Assembly (NCBI GenBank): GCA_031408575.1
Contig: JANNWS010000167.1
Coordinates: 1-29,744 of the forward strand
Direction of reading: 5' to 3'
DNA from: Aliitabrizicola sp031408575
GTDB taxonomy: Bacteria > Pseudomonadota > Alphaproteobacteria > Rhodobacterales > Rhodobacteraceae
DNA length: 29,744 bases
How positions within the stretch are numbered: the first letter of the stretch is position 1; the number at the start of each line of letters is the position of its first letter. The notes beneath the pieces were generated by a model that had not been told where the DNA came from, ran no database searches, and was given only the letters and a program-made list of their open reading frames with translations. Shown in pieces: positions 22,984 through 29,744 of this stretch. The position numbers were made by a program, and so were the translations under genes.

Positions 22984-23205
22984 ATGAAACAGGGCATTCA
23001 CCCCGAATACCACCTCATCGACGTGAAGATGACGGATGGCACCGTGTTCCAGACAAAGTCGACCTGGGGCAAGGAAGGCGCCCAGATGGCGCTGGAAATC
23101 GACCCGACGGTTCACCCCGCATGGACCGGCGGCACGGCCAAGCTGATGGACACCGGTGGCCGCGTGTCGAAGTTCAAGAACAAATACGCCGGCTTGGGCT
23201 TCTGA
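22984..23205 (+). CDS. rpmE: 50S ribosomal protein L31 (zinc-free type)
   Basis: A 73-residue protein: MKQGIHPEYHLIDVKMTDG, FQTKSTWGKEG, DPTVHPAWTGG and GGRVSKFKNKYAGLGF are typical of alphaproteobacterial L31. The CxxC zinc ligands of zinc-type L31 are absent, so it needs no zinc. It starts 11 bp after rplS with AAGGA in the gap and is the last gene before a strong terminator. Confidence 0.96.
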   Translation: MKQGIHPEYHLIDVKMTDGTVFQTKSTWGKEGAQMALEIDPTVHPAWTGGTAKLMDTGGRVSKFKNKYAGLGF

Positions 23206-23249
23206 TCGGCTGGTGCTTCCCAACGGGCAGCACCCAACATATAGAGAAG

Positions 23250-23276
23250 GCGCGCCACAGTCGGGCGCGCTTTTTG
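23250..23276 (+). terminator. Rho-independent terminator after rpmE
   Basis: GCGCGCC (23250-23256) and GGCGCGC (23264-23270) form a seven-base-pair GC stem with a seven-base loop, followed by TTTTTGCTTT. It ends the ffh-to-rpmE gene run 45 bp after rpmE. Confidence 0.9.
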
Positions 23277-23298
23277 CTTTGCGGAAACGGGGGCCGAC

Positions 23299-24108
23299 GT
23301 GGCGCATATCATCGTTGTGGGCAACGAAAAGGGTGGGTCGGGCAAATCCACCACCTGCATGCATGTGGCAACTGCCCTTGCGCGCATGGGCCACCGGGTT
23401 GGTGCGCTGGATCTGGACCTGCGACAGAAATCCTTTGGCCGCTATATCGAGAATCGCCTTGCCTATCTGGCCCGCACCGGCCTGAGCCTGCCCACTCCGG
23501 CGTATCGCGACCTGCCCGAGGTGCAGACCGATGCGCTGGGGCCAAACGAGAACGCCTTTGACCAGCGCCTGTCAGCGGCCATTGCCGAGATGGAGCCTGC
23601 GTCGGATTTCATCGTCATCGATTGCCCCGGCTCGCATACCCGCCTTAGCCAGGTGGCCCATTCGCTGGCCGACACGCTGATCACGCCGCTGAATGACAGC
23701 TTCATCGACTTTGACTTGCTGGCACGGGTGGATGCCGAAACGGGGCGCGTGAAAGGCCCGTCGATCTATTCCGAAATGGTCTGGAACGCGCGCCAGTTGC
23801 GCGCGCAGGCCGGGCTGAAACCCATAGACTGGATCGTGCTGCGAAACCGCCTTGGCGCGCAGCAGATGCACAACAAGAAGAAGGTCGGCAAGGCGCTGGA
23901 CGATCTGTCCAAACGCATCGGTTTCCGGGTCTCGCCCGGCTTTTCCGAGCGTGTGATCTTCCGCGAATTGTTCCCGCGTGGCCTGACGCTGCTGGACCTC
24001 AAGGATACCGGCGTCGATCAGCTTAACATCTCAAACATCGCGGCCCGGCAGGAAGTGCGCGACCTGCTGCTGGAATTGCGTTTGCCCGGTGTTACCCTGA
24101 ACTTCTGA
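23299..24108 (+). CDS. mipZ: Division plane positioning ATPase MipZ
   Basis: A 269-residue ParA/MinD-type ATPase. The deviant Walker A KGGSGKST at 11-18 includes the signature Lys; ALDLDLRQKSFGRYIENR, FIVIDCPGSHTRLSQVAHSLADTLITPLNDSFIDFDLL and WIVLRNRLGAQQMHNKKKV are characteristic of MipZ. Known role: it forms a gradient from ParB at the poles, inhibits FtsZ and so places the ring at midcell. The start is GTG at 23299 with a GGGGG run about five bases upstream. It stands alone, after the rpmE terminator; parAB are not nearby. Confidence 0.95.
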   Translation: MAHIIVVGNEKGGSGKSTTCMHVATALARMGHRVGALDLDLRQKSFGRYIENRLAYLARTGLSLPTPAYRDLPEVQTDALGPNENAFDQRLSAAIAEMEPASDFIVIDCPGSHTRLSQVAHSLADTLITPLNDSFIDFDLLARVDAETGRVKGPSIYSEMVWNARQLRAQAGLKPIDWIVLRNRLGAQQMHNKKKVGKALDDLSKRIGFRVSPGFSERVIFRELFPRGLTLLDLKDTGVDQLNISNIAARQEVRDLLLELRLPGVTLNF

Positions 24109-24169
24109 CTGGGTTGAGTGTGGCCCCCGCGCCATGCCATGAACCGACAGGTGAGGGCCGGAGGCAACC

Positions 24170-25678
24170 ATGCCCAACATGCTTTTCGACGCGCTTTTCG
24201 CGCCGCTTGCAGGGCGTGACACGCCGTTTCTGATTTTGCCCGATGGCCGCACGATCAGCGGGGACGCCTTTCTGCGGCTTGCGGCACGGCAGGCCCACGC
24301 TCTTGCCGCGACGGGCGTCGTCCCCGGTGACCGGATCGCCGTGCAGGTGGCGAAAACGCCCGAGGCGCTGGCGGGCTATGCTGCATCGGTGGCACTGGGC
24401 GCGGTGTTTTTGCCGCTGAACCCCGCCTATACCGCTGATGAGGTCGACTATTTCCTCGGCAATGCCACGCCCCGCGTGCTCCTTTGCGACGGTGCGCACG
24501 AGGCCGGCCTTGCTTCCGTGGCGGCCCAGCATGGTGCGCTGATCCTGACCCTGAACGCCGATGGCTCGGGCGGCCTGACCGACGCTGCGGCGGGGCAGCA
24601 CCAGGTGATCACCCCCGCAGATCGCGGCCCCGACGACCTTGCGGCGCTGCTTTACACCTCCGGCACCACGGGGCGGTCAAAAGGTGCCATGCTGACCCAT
24701 CGCAACCTGTTGTCGAATGCCAAAATGCTGGCCGACCTGTGGCGCTTCACCGACCGCGACGTGCTGCTGCACGCGCTGCCGATCTTTCACACGCACGGCC
24801 TGTTCGTCGCTTCCAACATCTCGCTGATCACCGGCGGGGCGATGATCTTCCTGCCGGGGTTCGATCTGGTCACGGTGCTGCGCCTGTTGCCGCAGGCGAC
24901 CACGATGATGGGCGTTCCCACCTTCTACATCCGCCTGTTGGACGATCCGCACTTCACCCGCGACCACATCGCCCATATGCGCCTGTTCGTCTCCGGCTCC
25001 GCCCCTCTGCTGTCCGAAACCCATCAAACGTTCGCCGCGCGCACCGGCCACCGCATTCTGGAACGCTACGGCATGACCGAGACGAACATGAACACCTCCA
25101 ACCCCTATGACGGTGAGCGGCGCGCAGGCACGGTGGGACTTCCCCTGCCGGGGGTGGAAGTGCGGATCACCGAAGCGGGGGCCGGGGTGGCCCAAGGGGA
25201 TGTCGGTGCAATCGAGGTGCGCGGCCCAAACGTCTTTGCCGGCTATTGGCAGATGCCCGAGAAAACGCGCGAGGAACTGCGCGATGACGGCTTTTTCCTG
25301 ACCGGCGATCTGGGCCGCCTTGATGCCGATGGCTACCTGGAGATTGTCGGGCGGTCCAAGGACTTGATCATCACCGGCGGCTTCAACGTCTACCCCAAAG
25401 AGGTGGAACTGCTGCTGGACGATGTTCCGGGCGTTCTGGAAAGCGCCGTCATCGGCCTGCCGCATCCTGATTTCGGCGAGGCGGTCTTTGCGGTGCTGGT
25501 GGCGCAACCGGGTGTCGCTTTGGATACCGACGCCGCGCTGGCCGCGATCCGCGACCGGCTTGCGCGCTACAAGCAACCGAAGGCGGCGGTGGTTTTGGCG
25601 GACCTGCCCCGCAATACCATGGGCAAGGTCCAGAAGAACCAGTTGCGCGCGTCTTATTCCGGCTGGTTCTCGCGGTAA
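24170..25678 (+). CDS. matB: Malonyl-CoA synthetase (AMP-forming acyl-CoA ligase, MatB)
   Basis: A 502-residue adenylate-forming enzyme. LLYTSGTTGRSKGAMLTH is the P-loop; ALPIFHTHGLFVASN and the MatB-typical MMGVPTFYIRLL follow; RYGMTETNMNTSNPYDGERRAGTVGLPLPGVEVRI is characteristic of malonate-CoA ligases; LTGDLGRLDADGYLEIVGRSKDLIITGG is the hinge, and the catalytic Lys is in NTMGKVQKN. It joins malonate to CoA with ATP. GGAGG is five bases before the ATG. No malonyl-CoA decarboxylase or malonate transporter is adjacent, so the specificity rests on motif similarity. Converges with the ArsR gene. Confidence 0.88.
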   Translation: MPNMLFDALFAPLAGRDTPFLILPDGRTISGDAFLRLAARQAHALAATGVVPGDRIAVQVAKTPEALAGYAASVALGAVFLPLNPAYTADEVDYFLGNATPRVLLCDGAHEAGLASVAAQHGALILTLNADGSGGLTDAAAGQHQVITPADRGPDDLAALLYTSGTTGRSKGAMLTHRNLLSNAKMLADLWRFTDRDVLLHALPIFHTHGLFVASNISLITGGAMIFLPGFDLVTVLRLLPQATTMMGVPTFYIRLLDDPHFTRDHIAHMRLFVSGSAPLLSETHQTFAARTGHRILERYGMTETNMNTSNPYDGERRAGTVGLPLPGVEVRITEAGAGVAQGDVGAIEVRGPNVFAGYWQMPEKTREELRDDGFFLTGDLGRLDADGYLEIVGRSKDLIITGGFNVYPKEVELLLDDVPGVLESAVIGLPHPDFGEAVFAVLVAQPGVALDTDAALAAIRDRLARYKQPKAAVVLADLPRNTMGKVQKNQLRASYSGWFSR

Positions 25679-25708
25679 GCGCCGTTGGATATTTCCGCGA
25701 AGATGAAA

Positions 25709-26068
25709 TCAGCCATCGAGAGCCGCCGCGTTGCCCGTCTCTGAAAGCTCAGCCTCCAGGAACCGCTCCAGCGCGTCCAGATCGACCGGCTCGAACTGCC
25801 CGAAGCCCTGCATCCACACCGAAGCTGAGCGCAGCGCATCCGGCTCCAGCTTGCACCATTTCACCCGTCCGCGTTTTTCCTGGGTGATCAGCCGCGCGTC
25901 GGCCAGCACGCCCAGATGCTTGGAAATTGCGGCAAGCGACATGGCGAACGGTTCGGCCACGTCGGTTACTGCCATGTCATCTTCCAGCAGCATCGCAAGG
26001 ATCGCCCGGCGTGTCGGGTCGGCAAGGGCCGAGAAGGCAAGGTCAAGCGAGTCGGACATAACCGGCAT
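25709..26068 (-). CDS. ArsR family HTH transcriptional regulator
   Basis: A 119-residue winged-helix protein: LDLAFSALADPTRRAILAMLLEDDMAVTDVAEPFAMSLAAISKHLGVLADARLITQEKRGRVKWCKL covers the HTH and wing. It belongs to the metal-free ArsR subgroup, as the CxC metal motif is absent; such regulators often control a neighbouring SRPBCC or glyoxalase gene, but none is here. The start may be 26068 or 26059; neither has a good ribosome site. A palindrome (26093-26108) 25 bp upstream is its likely operator. It converges with matB, with 30 bp between stops. Confidence 0.88.
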   Translation of the reverse strand: MPVMSDSLDLAFSALADPTRRAILAMLLEDDMAVTDVAEPFAMSLAAISKHLGVLADARLITQEKRGRVKWCKLEPDALRSASVWMQGFGQFEPVDLDALERFLEAELSETGNAAALDG

Positions 26069-26092
26069 GATTGGGGCCGGTCGCGCAGATCG

Positions 26093-26108
26093 TCAACCAT
26101 CTGGTTGA
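26093..26108. promoter_or_regulatory. Palindrome, probable ArsR operator
   Basis: TCAACCA-TC-TGGTTGA is a perfect inverted repeat of seven-base arms, the size bound by ArsR-type dimers. It lies between the ArsR start and the atpI promoter region, so it could affect either side; autoregulation is most likely. Confidence 0.6.
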
Positions 26109-26232
26109 ATATGCAAAAGCGTATCTGCCACGGTGCACGGACCTGACAGCGGCCAGAAAGGGATGCAAGTGGTCAACAGATTAATTAACTTTACCAATAG
26201 GATAGCCAAAATTCTGCTACGGATTTCGCGGC

Positions 26233-26261
26233 TTGACTCACGTCTGCCTGCTCCGTAGCTT
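26233..26261 (+). promoter_or_regulatory. Promoter of the atpIBEF'F operon
   Basis: TTGACT (26233-26238) and TAGCTT (26256-26261) are 17 bases apart, giving a start about 20 bp ahead of atpI. A GACTC site (GANTC class) overlaps the -35 box, so CcrM methylation could in principle affect it. Confidence 0.6.
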
Positions 26262-26288
26262 CCGGCAACTGTCGAAGGGGCGCTGGAT

Positions 26289-26621
26289 ATGGCCGACGAA
26301 CCCGATCCCAAACGGCTGCGCGCCCTCGAAGCGCGGCTGCACCGGGTGAAAGGCTTGGCCAAGCCAGAGCAGACCGGGACGGGCAAAGGGTTCTCGCAGG
26401 GCGAAGTTGCCTGGCGGATGATTATCGAACTTGTGACCGGCATGGTGATCGGCATGGGGATCGGTTACGGGCTGGATGTGCTGTTTGGTACCCTCCCCAT
26501 CTGCCTGATCATCTTCGCACTGCTGGGGTTCGCTGCGGGTGTAAAGACGATGCTTCGCACGGCGGCCCAGTTGACGAAACAGGATGCGTCGGGGAAACCC
26601 GATACGGATAAAGGGAACTGA
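26289..26621 (+). CDS. atpI: AtpI/AtpZ family ATP synthase accessory protein
   Basis: A 110-residue protein. A charged N-terminus (PKRLRALEARLHRVKG) leads into two membrane helices, MIIELVTGMVIGMGIGYGLDVLFG and PICLIIFALLGFAAGVKTMLR, with the glycine-rich pattern of AtpI/AtpZ. Family role: assembly of the c-ring or ion supply to the synthase. AAGGGG lies about eight bases before the ATG. It is the first gene of the F0 operon, with its stop four bases before the atpB start. Confidence 0.92.
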   Translation: MADEPDPKRLRALEARLHRVKGLAKPEQTGTGKGFSQGEVAWRMIIELVTGMVIGMGIGYGLDVLFGTLPICLIIFALLGFAAGVKTMLRTAAQLTKQDASGKPDTDKGN

Positions 26622-26625
26622 CAAC

Positions 26626-27378
26626 GTGGCAACCGAAGGCGAAAGCACCGGATTTGCGATCCACCCGATGGATCAGTTCGTCATTAATCCGCTGTTCGGC
26701 GGCACCGAAATCCATTGGTATACGGTCACCAACGTCACGCTCTGGATGGCAATTTCCGTTTTGGCTATTGCTGCCCTTTTGGTGCTAGGCACGCGCGGCC
26801 GGGCCATGATCCCGTCACGCACCCAATCCATTGCCGAGATGATCTACGGCTTTGTCCATAACATGGTCGAAGAAGTCACCGGCCACGAGGGGGTGAAGTA
26901 CTTCCCCTATGTCATGACGCTGTTCCTGTTCATCCTGTTCGCCAACCTGCTGGGCCTGCTGCCCACCAGCTTTGCCACCACGAGCCATGTGGCCGTCACG
27001 GTGACTTTGGCGCTGATGGTGTTCCTTGGTGTCACGATCCTGGGGTTCGTCAAGAATGGCATCGGCTTTCTGGGCATGTTCTGGGTCACATCGGCCCCGC
27101 TGGCGGTCCGGCCAATTCTGGCCGTGATCGAGGTGATTTCTTACTTTGTGCGCCCGGTCAGCCATTCCATTCGACTTGCCGGCAACATTCTGGCCGGTCA
27201 CGCGGTGATCAAAGTGATCGCAGGCTTTGCCACGCTGGCCATCGCCTCGCCGGTCGTGATCGGTGCCGTGGCCGCAATCTACGGGCTGGAGCTGCTGGTG
27301 GCAGTTGTTCAGGCCTACGTCTTTACCATTCTGACCTGCGTGTATCTTCGCGACGCCGTTGGCGGCGCGCATCACTAG
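26626..27378 (+). CDS. atpB: F0F1 ATP synthase subunit a
   Basis: A 250-residue integral membrane protein with at least five hydrophobic segments. FAIHPMDQF and GGTEIHWYTVTNVTLWM near the start, FANLLGLLPTSFATTSHVAVT in the middle, and VSHSIRLAGNILAGH with the essential Arg facing the c-ring. It forms the proton half-channels. The start is taken as GTG at 26626, with AAGGGA about ten bases upstream; the open frame further left overlaps atpI. Confidence 0.96.
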   Translation: MATEGESTGFAIHPMDQFVINPLFGGTEIHWYTVTNVTLWMAISVLAIAALLVLGTRGRAMIPSRTQSIAEMIYGFVHNMVEEVTGHEGVKYFPYVMTLFLFILFANLLGLLPTSFATTSHVAVTVTLALMVFLGVTILGFVKNGIGFLGMFWVTSAPLAVRPILAVIEVISYFVRPVSHSIRLAGNILAGHAVIKVIAGFATLAIASPVVIGAVAAIYGLELLVAVVQAYVFTILTCVYLRDAVGGAHH

Positions 27379-27429
27379 GGTCCGGAGCAGAAACCAAACC
27401 AATCCACATTCCATAAGGAGCTGAATGCT

Positions 27430-27666
27430 ATGGAAGGCGATATCGCAGAAATGGGTAAGTTCATCGGTGCAGGCTTGGCCACGATCGGCCTCGGCGGCGC
27501 TGGTATCGGCGTGGGCCACATCGCAGGGAACTTCCTTGCAGGTGCGCTGCGCAACCCGTCGGCAGCCCCCGGCCAGCTGGCAAACTTCTTCGTCGGCGTT
27601 GCTTTCGCCGAAGCACTGGGCATCTTCTCGTTCCTGATCGCCCTTCTGTTGATGTTCGCCGTCTGA
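27430..27666 (+). CDS. atpE: F0F1 ATP synthase subunit c
   Basis: A 78-residue hairpin of two membrane helices. The first is glycine-rich (GAGLATIGLGGAGIGVGHIAG), the polar loop has RNP at 41-43, and the second carries the proton-binding Glu61 in VAFAEALGIF. No sodium-type ligand set is obvious, so it is a proton enzyme by inference. AAGGAG precedes the ATG by about nine bases. It follows atpB by 51 bp. Confidence 0.97.
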   Translation: MEGDIAEMGKFIGAGLATIGLGGAGIGVGHIAGNFLAGALRNPSAAPGQLANFFVGVAFAEALGIFSFLIALLLMFAV

Positions 27667-27743
27667 TCTGAACGACCATTGCGTTCGGCCGGACGGGTGT
27701 GACGCCCGCCCGGCCAAATATACAAGGTCTGCAGGAGAACGAC

Positions 27744-28277
27744 ATGGCGACCGAAGCGACAGAAGCAGCGGGCCACGGCGGCGAAGCCGTCGGAATGCCG
27801 CAGCTTGATTTCTCGACCTGGCCGAACCAAATTTTCTGGCTTCTGGTCACGCTTGTCGTGATCTATCTTCTGCTGACCCGGATTGCGCTGCCGCGGATCG
27901 GGTCGGTTCTGGCAGACCGCAGGGGTGCCATAACCAACGATCTGGCTGCAGCGGAAGAGCTGAAGCACAAGGCGTTGAAGGCCGAAAAGGCCTATAACGA
28001 CGCGTTGGCTCAGGCCCGCACCGATGCCGCCAGGATCGTCGCCGAGGCACGGGCCGATATCCAGAAGGATCTGGACGCAGCCACCGCCAAGGCCGATCTC
28101 GTCATCGAGGATAAAGCCGCCTCATCGGAAATCCGGATCAACGAAATCCGTGATGGTGCGCTTGAAGCCGTGACGGAGGTGGCCAAGGACACTGCGAAAG
28201 AAATCGTGGCAGCCCTTGGCGGCAAGGCCGACGCTCGGTCGGTGACCGCTGCGGTCAATGCACGGCTGAAAGGGTGA
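27744..28277 (+). CDS. atpF': F0F1 ATP synthase subunit b'
   Basis: A 177-residue stalk protein: an Ala-, Glu- and Gly-rich N-terminus, LDFSTWPNQIFWLLVTLVVIYLLLTRIALPRI as the membrane anchor, and a long alanine- and charge-rich coiled coil. Together with b it forms the hetero-dimeric peripheral stalk typical of alphaproteobacteria and phototrophs. AGGAG is seven bases before the ATG at 27744; an upstream in-frame ATG (27699) lies in the leader and is rejected. Confidence 0.93.
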   Translation: MATEATEAAGHGGEAVGMPQLDFSTWPNQIFWLLVTLVVIYLLLTRIALPRIGSVLADRRGAITNDLAAAEELKHKALKAEKAYNDALAQARTDAARIVAEARADIQKDLDAATAKADLVIEDKAASSEIRINEIRDGALEAVTEVAKDTAKEIVAALGGKADARSVTAAVNARLKG

Positions 28278-28282
28278 TGGGA

Positions 28283-28837
28283 ATGGCACGTATCCTTCTG
28301 GCAGCCCTGCTGACGGCCACCCCCGCGCTTGCCGCGTCGGGGCCGTTCTTTTCGCTTGGAAACACCGACTTCGTCGTGACGTTGGGCTTCCTGGTGTTCG
28401 TTGGCGTGCTGCTTTACGCCAAAGTGCCGGGCAAGCTGACTGGCGCGCTCGATGCCCGCGCGGTTCAGATCAAAGCCGATCTTGAAGAAGCCAAGGCCTT
28501 GCGCGAAGAGGCGAAGACCATCCTTGCCTCGTACGAACGCAAGCAGAAAGACGTTCAGGCGCAGGCCGACCGCATCGTCGCATCGGCCCGCGAAGAGGCT
28601 ATGGCCGCCGCAGCACAGGCCAAGGAAGACCTTAAGCTGTCGATCGCCCGCCGGCTTGCTGCCGCAGAAGATCGCATCGCATCGGCAGAAACCACGGCTC
28701 TGCGTGCCGTGCGCGAACGGGCCGTGTCCGTAGCTGTGGCCGCTGCGGGTGATCTGCTGGCCAAGCAAATGACGGCCGAAGGGGCAGGCGCATTGATCGA
28801 GGCGTCGATAGCCCAAGTTGACGTCAAGCTGCACTGA
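28283..28837 (+). CDS. atpF: F0F1 ATP synthase subunit b
   Basis: A 184-residue stalk protein. The N-terminus looks like a cleavable signal (ILLAALLTATPALAASG), then FVVTLGFLVFVGVLLYAKVPG is the anchor and a long coiled coil follows with heptad-like Ala and charged residues. It pairs with b'. The start is uncertain by two or three codons: ATG at 28283 has AAAGGG nine bases upstream, while ATG 28277 and GTG 28274 overlap the b' stop. Last gene of the F0 operon; the F1 genes are not in the window. Confidence 0.93.
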   Translation: MARILLAALLTATPALAASGPFFSLGNTDFVVTLGFLVFVGVLLYAKVPGKLTGALDARAVQIKADLEEAKALREEAKTILASYERKQKDVQAQADRIVASAREEAMAAAAQAKEDLKLSIARRLAAAEDRIASAETTALRAVRERAVSVAVAAAGDLLAKQMTAEGAGALIEASIAQVDVKLH

Positions 28838-28861
28838 CAGGCGGTAGCGTCACACGGAACC

Positions 28862-28889
28862 AACCCGGCCCTCACGGACCGGGTTTTTT
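28862..28889 (+). terminator. Rho-independent terminator of the F0 operon
   Basis: AACCCGG (28862-28868) and CCGGGTT (28879-28885) form a stem with a ten-base loop and run into TTTTTTC. It lies 25 bp after atpF and ends at the stop of the convergent GntR gene. Confidence 0.9.
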
Positions 28890-29659
28890 CATGCCCGCCC
28901 CTGCTCGTGCTCCAGCCGCTGCAACGCGATCGCCTCGTGCCGGTCGGCGCGTTGCTGGTCACCCAGCGCGCCTTCGACAAAATTCAGATGTGCTTCAACC
29001 GCCAGACGAGCCGCGGCCGGATCGCGGGCTTGCAGCGCCACGTTGATCGCGCGGTGCTGGTCCAGCAGCATGTCGCGCGTGGTGCGCTGCTTGAACATGA
29101 CCTGCCGGTTGTAGAACACACCTTCGCGCAGAAGATCGTACATCGACCGCATCATGTGCAGCATGATCACGTTATGGCTGGCCTCTATGATCGCCATGTG
29201 GAAATCGGCATCCAGCCGCGCTTCATCCTCGGGGGAGCGTTTAGAATGGGCCACCTCCATCTTGACGAAGATCGCATCGACGACGCGCAGATCCGTGTCC
29301 GACCCGTGCCGCGCCGCGCGTTCGGCGGCAAGGCCTTCCATGTCTCGGCGAAACGCGATGTAATCGAACAGCGCTTCATCATGGCTGGCGAAAAGCTGCA
29401 CCAGCGCCTCGGAAAACGCCGACCCCAGCACGTCGGCCACATAGATACCTGCCCCCGCACGGGTGATCAGCAAGCCGCGGTCATGCAATTCCGCAACTGC
29501 GTCGCGCAGGCTGGGGCGCGACACGCCCATCCGTTCCGACAGTTCACGCTCTGAAGGCAGTCGCTCGCCGGGCCGCAGAATACCGCGCAGTATCAGCAAT
29601 TCGACCTGCCGCACCACCGATTGCGCCAGCTTCTCCGACTGCACTTTCTGGAACGGCAT
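28889..29659 (-). CDS. GntR family regulator, FadR/FCD subfamily
   Basis: A 256-residue regulator. The N-terminal winged HTH has ILRPGERLPSERELSERMGVSRPSLRDAVAELHDRGLL. The C-terminal FCD domain carries likely metal ligands in DADFHMAIIEASHN, DQHRAINVAL and AVEAHLNFV. FCD members such as PdhR, LldR and GlcC respond to organic acids; I cannot assign a ligand. GGAGG is seven bases before the ATG. An inverted repeat (29675-29693) just upstream is a probable operator, so autoregulation is likely. A terminator further upstream separates it from a minus-strand gene beyond the right edge. Confidence 0.9.
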   Translation of the reverse strand: MPFQKVQSEKLAQSVVRQVELLILRGILRPGERLPSERELSERMGVSRPSLRDAVAELHDRGLLITRAGAGIYVADVLGSAFSEALVQLFASHDEALFDYIAFRRDMEGLAAERAARHGSDTDLRVVDAIFVKMEVAHSKRSPEDEARLDADFHMAIIEASHNVIMLHMMRSMYDLLREGVFYNRQVMFKQRTTRDMLLDQHRAINVALQARDPAAARLAVEAHLNFVEGALGDQQRADRHEAIALQRLEHEQGRA

Positions 29660-29674
29660 TGAAACTCCTCCGTC

Positions 29675-29693
29675 TGGTCAGTTTCTATGACCA
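29675..29693. promoter_or_regulatory. Inverted repeat, probable GntR/FCD operator
   Basis: TGGTCA and TGACCA arms are separated by seven bases, 15 bp ahead of the gntR start. FadR-type regulators bind TGGT/ACCA arms, though usually with a shorter spacer, so the spacing here is unusual. Confidence 0.55.
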
Positions 29694-29713
29694 CTTGTGC
29701 AGAAGCTCAATGT

Positions 29714-29738
29714 AAAAGGCCGGGCGCAAGGCCCGGCC
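29714..29738 (-). terminator. Terminator of a minus-strand gene lying beyond the right edge
   Basis: GGCCGGGC (29718-29725) and GCCCGGCC (29731-29738) form an eight-base-pair stem with a five-base loop; on the minus strand it is followed by TTTTACA. Confidence 0.7.
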
Positions 29739-29744
29739 CGTTAG

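Noticed and set aside
25654..25713. Twenty-codon minus-strand frame (MADFIFAEISNGAY) overlapping the ArsR stop
   Set aside because: It is coupled in appearance, but much of it is antisense to the matB end, it is very short, and it lacks similarity to anything known.
1..29744. CRISPR arrays, complete insertion sequences, rRNA genes
   Set aside because: No regularly spaced repeats, no intact transposase and no rRNA-like sequence were seen anywhere in the window.

Overview
The window looks like chromosomal DNA of a high-GC alphaproteobacterium, most likely of the order Rhodobacterales. Evidence for this is MipZ (the alphaproteobacterial division-plane ATPase), BluB, an F0 gene order of atpI-atpB-atpE-atpF'-atpF with a separate b' subunit, and the ribosomal neighbourhood ffh / chorismate mutase / rpsP / rimM / trmD / rplS / rpmE. 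Species cannot be told from the sequence alone. All product names rest on motif recognition by eye.

Layout. 1-1214 (-): membrane-anchored c-di-GMP protein with a degenerate GGDEF and an intact EAL domain, cut by the left edge. 1595-2119 (+): DUF3833-type lipoprotein. 2122-2975 (-): rpmH-rnpA-yidD operon with a clear promoter. 3245-5405 (+): a TVP38/TMEM64 membrane protein coupled to a MerA-like flavoprotein disulfide reductase, ended by a strong terminator. 5561-6976 (+): orphan sensor histidine kinase. 7031-7913: tRNA-Arg(ACG) followed by the relic of an integrated element, made of a frameshifted, N-terminally truncated tyrosine recombinase and a degenerate second copy of the tRNA 3' half. 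7934-8860 (-): EamA transporter. 8977-14117 (-): tetR - adaptor - RND pump operon behind a perfect 18-bp palindrome. 14418-15308 (-): LysR regulator. 15309-16023: 715 bp without a convincing gene. 16024-16506 (+): small secreted protein with an A-B-B-A internal repeat. 16559-17362 (-): glycosyltransferase-like protein.

17635-23205 (+) is the core translation and secretion cluster: ffh, a GNAT remnant, chorismate mutase, rpsP, bluB, rimM, a small membrane protein, trmD, rplS and rpmE, closed by a strong terminator. Then come mipZ, a malonyl-CoA synthetase (matB), a convergent ArsR regulator with a palindromic operator, the F0 ATP synthase operon (26289-28837) with its promoter and terminator, and a GntR/FCD regulator (28889-29659, -) preceded by an inverted repeat and by the terminator of a gene lying beyond the right edge.

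Most of the window is ordinary core genome. The parts most worth a second look are the decayed tRNA-Arg element, the GNAT gene deleted down to what may be only a coupling peptide, the 9-G tract inside the GGDEF/EAL gene, the split TVP38/flavoprotein pair, several palindromic operators tied to adjacent regulators, and the gene-free 15.3-16.0 kb stretch. I found no convincing evidence of a wholly new multi-gene system.
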